This document shows, one piece after another, positions 1 through 5,123 of a stretch of 6,590 bases of DNA. The stretch's first letter is position 1. Each line of letters begins with the position of its first letter. The DNA comes from Planctomycetota bacterium (GTDB taxonomy: Bacteria > Planctomycetota > Phycisphaerae > SM23-33 > FEN-1343), in assembly GCA_013203365.1 (NCBI GenBank), contig JABMQG010000363.1:1-6590 (forward strand), written 5' to 3'. Made by a program: the position numbers and the translations under genes. The notes below the pieces were generated by a model that worked only from the letters and a program-made list of their open reading frames with translations, ran no database searches and was not told where the DNA came from.

Positions 1-488
1 CGCATGCCGGCCTTGGACGCCGCATAGTCGACCTGGGCCGGGCCGGTCACATTCTCTGATAGCGATGTGATGAAGACGATTCGGCCGCCCTGCCTCTGTT
101 TGATCATCTGTTTGGCTACGAGTTGAGTGCAGTCAAAAGCTGATGTCAGGTTTACATCCAGGGTTTTCTGCCACACTTCCGGTTTCATTTTCATTACGTC
201 GATAAAGGGGCAGATGCCGGCGTTGTTCACCAGTATGTCGATTCTGCCGTATCGCTTGACCGTTTCTTTCACCATCTGTTCCAGCGCGGCGCGATCGGTT
301 ACGTCGCACGCCAGGCCGCAGGCTGCTCTTGCGCCTTTGCGTCGCAGTTGTGCGGCAGCTTTCGTTGCCGCCCCCTGGTCCAGATCGGCGACAACAATCC
401 TGGCCTTCTTCCGGGCGAAGCATACTGCAATACCAAGTCCTATGCCGCGTGCGCCCCCCGTGATAATGACAACCGATGAACTGTTCAT
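1..488 (-). CDS. SDR-family NAD(P)-dependent oxidoreductase (3'-truncated by window edge)
   Basis: Classical short-chain dehydrogenase/reductase, a soluble Rossmann-fold enzyme that oxidises an alcohol or reduces a ketone on a sugar, polyol or acyl substrate. The 162 visible codons start at ATG 486-488 behind GGGGAGAG, a good Shine-Dalgarno. Visible motifs in order are the cofactor loop T10-G-G-A-R-G15-I-G17, acidic D35 at the end of beta-2 (in this family usually NAD(H) preference), D62-V, N88-N-A-G91, N113, catalytic S142, and Y155-A-A-S-K159. The full catalytic set is present and in normal spacing, so the enzyme is probably active. Family length is about 250 residues, so roughly the last 90, which carry the substrate loop, are off the left edge and the substrate cannot be read. 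It is transcribed away from the Gfo/Idh/MocA gene across a shared 239-base region, which suggests co-regulation in sugar or sugar-acid catabolism. Names such as FabG or gluconate 5-dehydrogenase are equally possible from this fragment. Confidence 0.93.
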   Translation of the reverse strand, partial: MNSSSVVIITGGARGIGLGIAVCFARKKARIVVADLDQGAATKAAAQLRRKGARAACGLACDVTDRAALEQMVKETVKRYGRIDILVNNAGICPFIDVMKMKPEVWQKTLDVNLTSAFDCTQLVAKQMIKQRQGGRIVFITSLSENVTGPAQVDYAASKAGM

Positions 489-582
489 ATCGTCTCTCCC
501 CTCGCTGCCGGAGTATGGCACGCGCACATATATGGGCAAGGCCCAATGCCAGAACCAGGTAATAGTGATCATATTTGTGTGG

Positions 583-608
583 CGTATTGTGGTATACGGG
601 TGTCGTAT
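583..608. promoter_or_regulatory. Candidate operator: alternating CGTAT / ATACG half-sites
   Basis: Seen directly: CGTAT (583-587), six bases, ATACG (594-598), five bases, CGTAT (604-608). Each neighbouring pair is an inverted repeat, and the half-site centres lie 11 and 10 bases apart, about one DNA turn each. The same stretch can be read as three imperfect copies of TGT(G/C)G..TAT at 578-587, 588-595 and 601-608. This is the geometry expected of a dimeric repressor or activator in a divergent promoter. No regulator gene is in the window, and the assignment is inference. Confidence 0.35.
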
Positions 609-714
609 CTCAGATGGCGGCTCCACGCAAAGGGCAAAACGGTTGGGGCGCGACAAGGCTCTCGATATGGCCCACGCCCATTCTGTCCGCCATGACGTTG
701 CAGGATGGCAGTTA

Positions 715-720
715 AGGAGG
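715..720 (+). promoter_or_regulatory. Ribosome-binding site deciding the Gfo/Idh/MocA start
   Basis: AGGAGG is a near-perfect Shine-Dalgarno. It lies seven bases before GTG 728 but only one base before the in-frame GTG 722, so translation should begin at 728. Confidence 0.8.
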
Positions 721-727
721 TGTGAAA

Positions 728-1834
728 GTGAGCGAGAAAAAGATACGGATCGGGTTCGTGGGTGTAGGACAAATAGCCCAGGCGCATCTTCAGACCTACG
801 AAGACATCGATGGCGCCGAGATCGTGGCGCTCACCGATATCAATGAGGGCTTGTTGAAGCGGGTGGCCGGTGAACGAAATATCGAGAGCACCTACACCGA
901 TTTTCGGGAGATGCTGAAACGCGATGACATTGACGCCGTCGATGTCTGCCTCCACAACAACATGCACATGCCGGTCACGGTGGCGGCACTTGAAGCAGGA
1001 AAGGATGTCTACTGCGAGAAGCCAATGGCCGGTTCCTACCGGGACGCGGCGACAATGTTGGACACCGCGCAACAGACAGGCAGGAAGCTCTCGATCCAGT
1101 TGCGCACGATCTTCGATCCCACCACCCGCGTATCGAAAGCCATGATCGAGAAGGGAATGCTGGGCCGCGTCTATCACGCACGATCAATGGGGTATCGGCG
1201 GCGCGGCCGTCCCTATGTGGATGGCTATGGAACATCCAGTTTCGTCCAGAAGGATGTAGCATCCGGCGGCGCGCTCTACGATATGGGCGTATACCACATC
1301 GCGCAGATGCTGTACCTGATGGGGAATCCGGAGGTAACCCGTGTCACCGGCAAGACATACCAGGAAACCGCGATGGATCCGGCTCGGCGCGAGAAGAGCG
1401 GGTACAACGTTGAGGAGCTTGGCCTAGGCTTCGTGAACTTCGCTGACGGTGCGACGCTGGATATCATCGAGTCCTGGGCCGTCCATATGGATCAGTTCGA
1501 AAGTTCGTCGATCTTCGGCAGCGAAGGCGGACTGCGGCTCGATCCGTTGACATACTTTCACCTGGCAGACGACTTAGTTATGGATTCTTGCATCGATGTG
1601 AACGGTGCGATGTATCGGGAGAAGAATGTCAGGGGTATGGGTGACGAGTATGACGGCCCGCAGCACCATTGGATAGCGGCGCTGCAAGGCAGAACGCCAC
1701 TCCTGCCAATCGCGGAGATTGCGCTGAACACGATGCTGATTTCCGAGGGGATCTATCGCTCATCTGCAGAAGGGCGGGATGTCAGCGCAGACGAGATCCG
1801 TAAGGGCTCGATCAGTTCGGCGGTCTCTTTGTAG
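728..1834 (+). CDS. Gfo/Idh/MocA family oxidoreductase
   Basis: NAD(P)-dependent sugar, inositol or sugar-acid dehydrogenase of 368 residues, normal family length, cytoplasmic with no Tat or Sec signal. The N-terminal Rossmann domain has G12-V-G-Q-I-A17, acidic D38 after beta-2 (ALTD), and the family signature E97-K98-P99, where the lysine contacts substrate and nicotinamide. The second domain begins near residue 125 and contains an arginine-rich loop YRRRGRP and then SGGALYDMGVYH at 179-190, the segment that normally supplies catalytic residues. D185-M-G-V-Y189 resembles the glucose-fructose oxidoreductase branch (Asp, Gly, Tyr), while the frequent HxxD is here H190-I-A-Q193. The C-terminal part (FADGATL..ESWA, GSEGGLRLDP, WIAALQG, ISEGIYRSSAEGR) follows the pattern common in this superfamily. 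GTG 728 is preferred to GTG 722 because of the upstream AGGAGG. The hydrolase gene follows after 99 bases in the same direction, so both may share a transcript. The substrate is not determinable, but a keto- or unsaturated-uronate-derived sugar fits the neighbour. Confidence 0.95.
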   Translation: MSEKKIRIGFVGVGQIAQAHLQTYEDIDGAEIVALTDINEGLLKRVAGERNIESTYTDFREMLKRDDIDAVDVCLHNNMHMPVTVAALEAGKDVYCEKPMAGSYRDAATMLDTAQQTGRKLSIQLRTIFDPTTRVSKAMIEKGMLGRVYHARSMGYRRRGRPYVDGYGTSSFVQKDVASGGALYDMGVYHIAQMLYLMGNPEVTRVTGKTYQETAMDPARREKSGYNVEELGLGFVNFADGATLDIIESWAVHMDQFESSSIFGSEGGLRLDPLTYFHLADDLVMDSCIDVNGAMYREKNVRGMGDEYDGPQHHWIAALQGRTPLLPIAEIALNTMLISEGIYRSSAEGRDVSADEIRKGSISSAVSL

Positions 1835-1922
1835 CCATCGGCAAGTCGTAAGGAAGCGTGGGGCGGGTTGGGCTACCGTGCAGCGCTCGTGCTCACGGGG
1901 CGAGATCAGTACAAAGGGGCAC

Positions 1923-1938
1923 GGAACGCAACCATGAC
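1923..1938 (+). promoter_or_regulatory. Translation-initiation leader of the GH88/GH105-like gene
   Basis: GGA (1923-1925) is followed by ACGCAACC and the ATG at 1934. The 13 bases ACGCAACCATGAC (1926-1938) recur exactly at the start of the MttB-family gene (5111-5123), where they follow a proper GGAG. This supports ATG 1934 over the upstream in-frame TTG 1868 or GTG 1889, neither of which has a recognisable ribosome-binding site. Confidence 0.55.
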
Positions 1939-3328
1939 GACTGAAAACAGCATCGACGTACTTGTTATTGCCCCGACCGCTCAGCCCACGCCCAACCTGG
2001 TGTGCTTTGCCCGCCTCCTGCTTGAGAAGGGTGCGGTCTTATCTCGAGATGCGCGCGGGTACCTCCCGCGCACGTTTCCCCGAAATGCCGCAGGCATGCG
2101 GGCAGTCGCAGTGGGCCCCACGCATGCGCACAAGTACCGCGCGAAACTGCAGGCCCTGAAGCGGGGCGGCGCACTCGTGCTCGTCTACGATTTCCTGGAG
2201 CAGGACGAACCCGTCCCCGAAGCATCCATGCGCAACAGTGTCGAACGGCTGTGTCTGAACGCGCGCCTGAAACCACGCTACGCCGAGGCCCTCAAAGCTG
2301 GAAGACTGATTCCCGATGCATGGCTGCTGCGCCGGCTGGCGGACAACTTAGCCAAGGCCATGCCCCTTCTCCACGAGTGGAAGGACTACGGCTGCTACAG
2401 CTACTGGCAGCCCGCCCGCGCGGCCGCCGAGTACCTGGGCGACCGGAAACTCGCGAAGCTCCTGGAAACCAGCATCACGTATCATCTTGAGAATGTGCCC
2501 AATAACGTCGACTCGACAGACAGCCTCGCCATGCTTCGCCATGTGCTGCATCGCCACGAGCGGACAGAAGACGTCGCATTGCTTGACTATGCCCGCAGCC
2601 GCGTCGATAGCTGCCTCACGGTCAACGCCGACCCCGCGGGCTACATCATCCAGCGCGCGTCGTATGGAGACCGCTGGGTGTGGGGCGAGACGCTGTCGAT
2701 GTCCATGCCCGCGACGGCATGCCTGGCGCGCATCACGGGTAACCGGCAATACCTGGACCGCGTAATGCGGCAGGTTCGGCAGACCCACGCGTACTGCAAG
2801 TCGCCGCTGGGGCCCTGGTTCCACGCCGGCCGACCGGACGGCCACACGCCAGTCATCTGGGGTCGCGGTGTCGGGTGGGTGTTGCTCGGACTCTCCGGCA
2901 TCCTCGAGGAGCTCGGGCCCGATGACAGGGAGCAGAGGATATACCTCGTGGGCCTACTGAAGGAAATCCTCACCGGACTGCTGAAGACTCAGGATCGGGC
3001 CGGCTTCTGGCGCAACGTGATCGATAATGACGAGAGCCGCCCGGAAGCAACGGCCACCTGCATGATCGCACAGGTCTATGCGCGCGCGCTGCGGCTGGGA
3101 TGGATCCGCTCGCAGCGCGCCGAGTCCATGGTGCGCAAGGCCTGGAACGCCATCAAGACCTTCTTCGTCCTGGAAGACCATATGGTCGGAGGATGCGGCG
3201 GGACGGCGGCGTCCCTATCGCGCAACTATTATCTCTCACGGCCCCACGGCCAATCCAGCAGCGGAATGGTCCTCCAAACTGGCGTCGAGGTGATGCGGGC
3301 CCTTGGGGACACACCTGAATGGCACTAG
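1934..3328 (+). CDS. GH88/GH105-like unsaturated-uronyl hydrolase with extra N-terminal domain
   Basis: 464-residue predicted (alpha/alpha)6-barrel hydrolase. Family members (YteR and related enzymes) release 4,5-unsaturated uronic acids from pectin, ulvan or glycosaminoglycan oligosaccharides made by polysaccharide lyases. Supporting segments from about residue 125 on are helix pairs, D193-x2-D196 (region of the first family Asp), W249-V-W-G-E-T-L-S-M257 at the place of the family's D-T-L-x-M block, W295-F-H297, W309-G-R-G-V-G-W-V316, a QDRAGFW..V segment and E-A-T-A-T-C. The barrel is longer than nothing but the usual ~370 residues at its front: residues 1-120 form an additional alpha/beta segment (DVLVIAP, AVAVGP, GGALVLVYDF) that I cannot name. 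The general acid/base Asp appears to be Glu252, so activity or specificity may differ from characterised enzymes. No signal peptide is seen, which implies intracellular action on imported oligosaccharides. The ORF extends upstream to TTG 1868, but ATG 1934 is preferred from the leader shared with the MttB-family gene. Confidence 0.75.
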   Translation: MTTENSIDVLVIAPTAQPTPNLVCFARLLLEKGAVLSRDARGYLPRTFPRNAAGMRAVAVGPTHAHKYRAKLQALKRGGALVLVYDFLEQDEPVPEASMRNSVERLCLNARLKPRYAEALKAGRLIPDAWLLRRLADNLAKAMPLLHEWKDYGCYSYWQPARAAAEYLGDRKLAKLLETSITYHLENVPNNVDSTDSLAMLRHVLHRHERTEDVALLDYARSRVDSCLTVNADPAGYIIQRASYGDRWVWGETLSMSMPATACLARITGNRQYLDRVMRQVRQTHAYCKSPLGPWFHAGRPDGHTPVIWGRGVGWVLLGLSGILEELGPDDREQRIYLVGLLKEILTGLLKTQDRAGFWRNVIDNDESRPEATATCMIAQVYARALRLGWIRSQRAESMVRKAWNAIKTFFVLEDHMVGGCGGTAASLSRNYYLSRPHGQSSSGMVLQTGVEVMRALGDTPEWH

Positions 3329-3343
3329 TTTAAGGCCTTCCTC

Positions 3344-3420
3344 CATGCTGGAAGCATGTCTTGGAGTGCGGCGGCCCCGCCGAGGCGGGGCAAGCTTGAC
3401 GTTTACCCCGCTTTGCGGGG
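3344..3420 (+). terminator. Three compact hairpins after the hydrolase gene (possible terminator or palindromic repeat)
   Basis: Perfect inverted repeats follow one another 16 bases after the stop codon: CATGCT-gga-AGCATG (3344-3358), GCCCCGCC-ga-GGCGGGGC (3374-3391) and CCCCGC-ttt-GCGGGG (3406-3420). The second and third share GCGGGGC and could also pair with each other. No U-run follows any stem, so classical intrinsic termination is not supported. A transcript-end stabiliser, a weak attenuating structure or a dispersed palindromic element are alternatives. Confidence 0.4.
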
Positions 3421-3438
3421 CCGCTTTCGCCCGCCGGG

Positions 3439-3467
3439 ACACGTGACCGCATATCGCAGCCACGTGT
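3439..3467. promoter_or_regulatory. Paired CACGTG palindromes upstream of the radical SAM gene
   Basis: ACACGTG (3439-3445) and its exact reverse complement CACGTGT (3461-3467) are separated by 15 bases. Their CACGTG cores are centred 21 bases apart, two helical turns, and end 33 bases before the start codon. This could be a two-dimer operator or, in RNA, a hairpin just before the ribosome-binding site. The function is inference. Confidence 0.3.
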
Positions 3468-3486
3468 GGGGTATCGGCTGAAAGAA

Positions 3487-3492
3487 AAGGAG
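3487..3492 (+). promoter_or_regulatory. Ribosome-binding site deciding the radical SAM start
   Basis: AAGGAG sits eight bases before ATG 3501 and only two bases before the in-frame GTG 3495, so ATG 3501 is the likely start. Confidence 0.8.
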
Positions 3493-3500
3493 ACGTGACA

Positions 3501-4820
3501 ATGTATGCGATGGAACCCGACAAGATCTATGCGCACAAGGGCCTCAAATCGAACCCTGACGCCATGACGAGAATGCAACGCTTCCTGGACACCATGGAGC
3601 GGCGGGAGTCCGATGTGGACTGGTTTGCGCCGGAGGACGCTGTCCGTGTCTCCGGCGAGTTGGCAGCGTGGAAACTGGACCAGACCGTTCCTGACGGGAA
3701 ACTGCGGCAACCGATCGTCTTCACACGACTCGTGCTTGATGGAAGCAAGGCGGAAGACGACCCGATTGTGAAGAGCCCACCAAAGGACCTGGCGCTGCAC
3801 AACCTCCCGTCCGTTCTGGGTTACATCCAACCGTTCACTTTCCATCACGCGCCCGAGAAAGACGCGGAGACCGGCATGGTTTGCTGGCCGTCCAAGTTCC
3901 TGGGAACCGTGGTCGGTTGTTCACACGGCTGTGTCTACTGCGGCACGGGTCGCGAGGGTAAGTCGCTGATCATCCCCCTTAATGTGCATGAGTACCTGGA
4001 CAAGGCCATCCGCAAGATTGCGGACGAGAACCCGTGGCAGCGTTGCTTCCTGATGATCGGGTTTGGGGCAGACATGGCCACACTCGAGCCCGAGTACGGG
4101 CTGTACGAAGATCTCCTTAACCTTCTGAGTGAGTATGAGAACCGGTATGCCTACTTCCACAGCAACGGCGACTGCGTCGACTGGGTGGAGAATCTGACCC
4201 ACCGCGAACGTCTGATCGGCGTGTGGAGTTTGTGCAGCAACGAAGCCGCGGCACTGCTCGAGCCCGGCGCACCTTCGGCGTCAAGCCGGATCGCGGCGAT
4301 GGCCAAGCTCTGCAAATGGGGCGTTCCGGTGCGTGTGAAGCTGAAGCCCATCCTGCCGGTACGTAATTGGCGAGAGAGCTATGCTAAGCTCATCGAAGAG
4401 CTGTTCCACAAGGTCAAGCTGGAGACATTCGGGTTCACCAGTCTCATCTGGATGACCTATGAGCACCTTACCGGGATCTTCGACACCGACCTCCTCGATC
4501 CGACCTTTGTGGAGGCCGCGCGTGCCGCACAAGAAGAGATGAAGGACAGCCAGCACGGACCGTTCCCACACGAGAAACGGGCCGAGCTGTACCGCTTCCT
4601 TGCCACCGAGGCGCGCAAGCACGCGCCAAAGACGCCGTTCTTTATCTGCACGGAAACATGCGAGATGTGGGATGAGATGTCTGCAGAACTGGGCCAGAGC
4701 CCGCGCCACTTTCTCTGCGGCTGTAACCCCGTGCAGGGCCCGGGCCCGCGCTACCTCGAATCAACCGTGACCGAGTCCAACTACCGGACCAACAAGGAAT
4801 CCCGCGAGAAGGCGGGGTGA
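3501..4820 (+). CDS. Radical SAM protein, spore-photoproduct-lyase-like
   Basis: 439-residue predicted iron-sulfur enzyme that should cleave S-adenosylmethionine to a 5'-deoxyadenosyl radical. The cluster motif is C140-S-H-G-C144-V-Y-C147 (CxxxCxxC with the usual aromatic before the last Cys). After it come G-F-G-A-D191-M-A-T-L-E-P, the place where the spore photoproduct lyase (SPL) family has an ASCTSD-like segment, then a GVWSLCSN strand, a KLKPILPV strand and a C-terminal F-I-C383-T-E-T-C387-E-M-W390 segment. These last resemble SPL-family proteins rather than SPASM or B12-binding classes. The hydrogen-donor Cys of true SPL appears to be absent (F188/G189 there), so DNA photoproduct repair is doubtful. 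Four C-terminal cysteines (383, 387, 406, 408) could bind a further metal or cluster. Residues 1-125 are a leader domain I do not recognise. It stands alone between two long spacers (172 and 298 bases) and points towards the MttB-family gene. The substrate is unknown. Confidence 0.88.
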   Translation: MYAMEPDKIYAHKGLKSNPDAMTRMQRFLDTMERRESDVDWFAPEDAVRVSGELAAWKLDQTVPDGKLRQPIVFTRLVLDGSKAEDDPIVKSPPKDLALHNLPSVLGYIQPFTFHHAPEKDAETGMVCWPSKFLGTVVGCSHGCVYCGTGREGKSLIIPLNVHEYLDKAIRKIADENPWQRCFLMIGFGADMATLEPEYGLYEDLLNLLSEYENRYAYFHSNGDCVDWVENLTHRERLIGVWSLCSNEAAALLEPGAPSASSRIAAMAKLCKWGVPVRVKLKPILPVRNWRESYAKLIEELFHKVKLETFGFTSLIWMTYEHLTGIFDTDLLDPTFVEAARAAQEEMKDSQHGPFPHEKRAELYRFLATEARKHAPKTPFFICTETCEMWDEMSAELGQSPRHFLCGCNPVQGPGPRYLESTVTESNYRTNKESREKAG

Positions 4821-5118
4821 ACTACGAAGCCCCGGGACCCCTGGGGACACACCTTCTGTCCACCGTGCTCCTGCAAAGGCCAGCAATTCTCAGCGCCCAG
4901 GCAGAGGCTGCGACTCCTACCCTCGCCCTCTGCCCAATAGTAGGTGTGTCCGTACCGAAGTGGGCTCTCCGGGCCTGGACTCGGAACCGCAAGCACACGC
5001 TTGTCCGTTTCGTATGGCGGGCATGCGGGTTGTCCGCTATGGTTCACGCAAGGCAACACGGGCAGTGTAGGACGTCCCCACTTGGACGCACCCGTGCGGA
5101 GCATACGGAGACGCAACC
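4821..5118. other. 298-base non-coding space between the radical SAM and MttB-family genes
   Basis: No convincing gene is present. Its first half contains a nested inverted repeat (4845-4951, listed separately). Its second half has an imperfect direct repeat, TTGTCCG followed by a TATGG-type block (5001-5017 and 5030-5042), and a small hairpin CGCAC-cc-GTGCG (5087-5098) nine bases before the GGAG of the next gene. No clear sigma-70 promoter is visible. I looked for the conserved cobalamin-riboswitch box, as expected for a corrinoid-dependent gene, and did not find it. Open frames on both strands here are rich in Arg, Pro, Cys and Trp and look like chance frames. Confidence 0.55.
4845..4951. 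repeat. Nested inverted repeat, possible palindromic intergenic element
   Basis: Outer arms GGACACACCT (4845-4854) and AGGTGTGTCC (4942-4951) are perfect reverse complements over 10 bases. Inside them, GGCAGAGG (4900-4907) and CCTCTGCC (4927-4934) form a second perfect 8-base stem with a 19-base loop. The arrangement could be a folded RNA or a miniature non-autonomous repeat. No target-site duplication is evident. A related 13-base string TGGGGACACACCT occurs both at the left arm (4842-4854) and near the 3' end of the hydrolase gene (3304-3316). Confidence 0.4.
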
Positions 5119-5123
5119 ATGAC
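5107..5123 (+). promoter_or_regulatory. Ribosome-binding site and shared leader of the MttB-family gene
   Basis: GGAG (5107-5110), eight bases before ATG 5119, is a good Shine-Dalgarno. The following ACGCAACCATGAC (5111-5123) is identical to the hydrolase start region at 1926-1938. Confidence 0.7.

Larger units (their letters stand above)
489..727. promoter_or_regulatory. Divergent intergenic region between the SDR and Gfo/Idh/MocA genes
   Basis: This 239-base space separates two genes transcribed outward, so it must hold both promoters. It is visibly more AT-rich around 527-610 than the flanking coding DNA. I see an 8-base palindrome CATATATG at 527-534, TGATCA at 566-571 and a phased half-site array at 583-608 (listed separately). 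No pair of convincing sigma-70 -35/-10 boxes with 16-18 base spacing stands out on either strand, so exact promoters are not called. An open frame crosses this region on the plus strand, but it reads antisense through the SDR gene and has no coding character. Confidence 0.5.

Noticed and set aside
127..846. Long plus-strand open frame across the left end and into the Gfo/Idh/MocA gene
   Set aside because: It runs antisense to the SDR gene, which has all family motifs, and then overlaps the start of the Gfo/Idh/MocA gene; its translation shows no domain.
1868..1933. Upstream extension of the hydrolase from TTG 1868 or GTG 1889
   Set aside because: No Shine-Dalgarno precedes either codon, whereas ATG 1934 carries the leader shared with the MttB-family gene.
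2348..2845. Minus-strand frame of 165 codons within the hydrolase gene
   Set aside because: It is an antisense shadow of a high-GC gene; the plus-strand frame has the glycoside hydrolase motifs.
3304..3316. TGGGGACACACCT direct repeat shared with 4842-4854 as proof of a mobile element
   Set aside because: One 13-base direct match in a window of this size is not improbable, and this copy is read as part of the hydrolase C-terminus.
4821..5118. Possible cobalamin riboswitch before a corrinoid-dependent methyltransferase
   Set aside because: Looked for the conserved B12-box and the core GCCACTG-type element and found neither; the visible stems do not match the known layout.
4817..5122. Plus-strand frame of 101 codons whose GTG overlaps the radical SAM stop
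   Set aside because: It has no good ribosome-binding site, a composition rich in Arg, Ala, Thr and Trp typical of chance frames, and it contains the nested inverted repeat.
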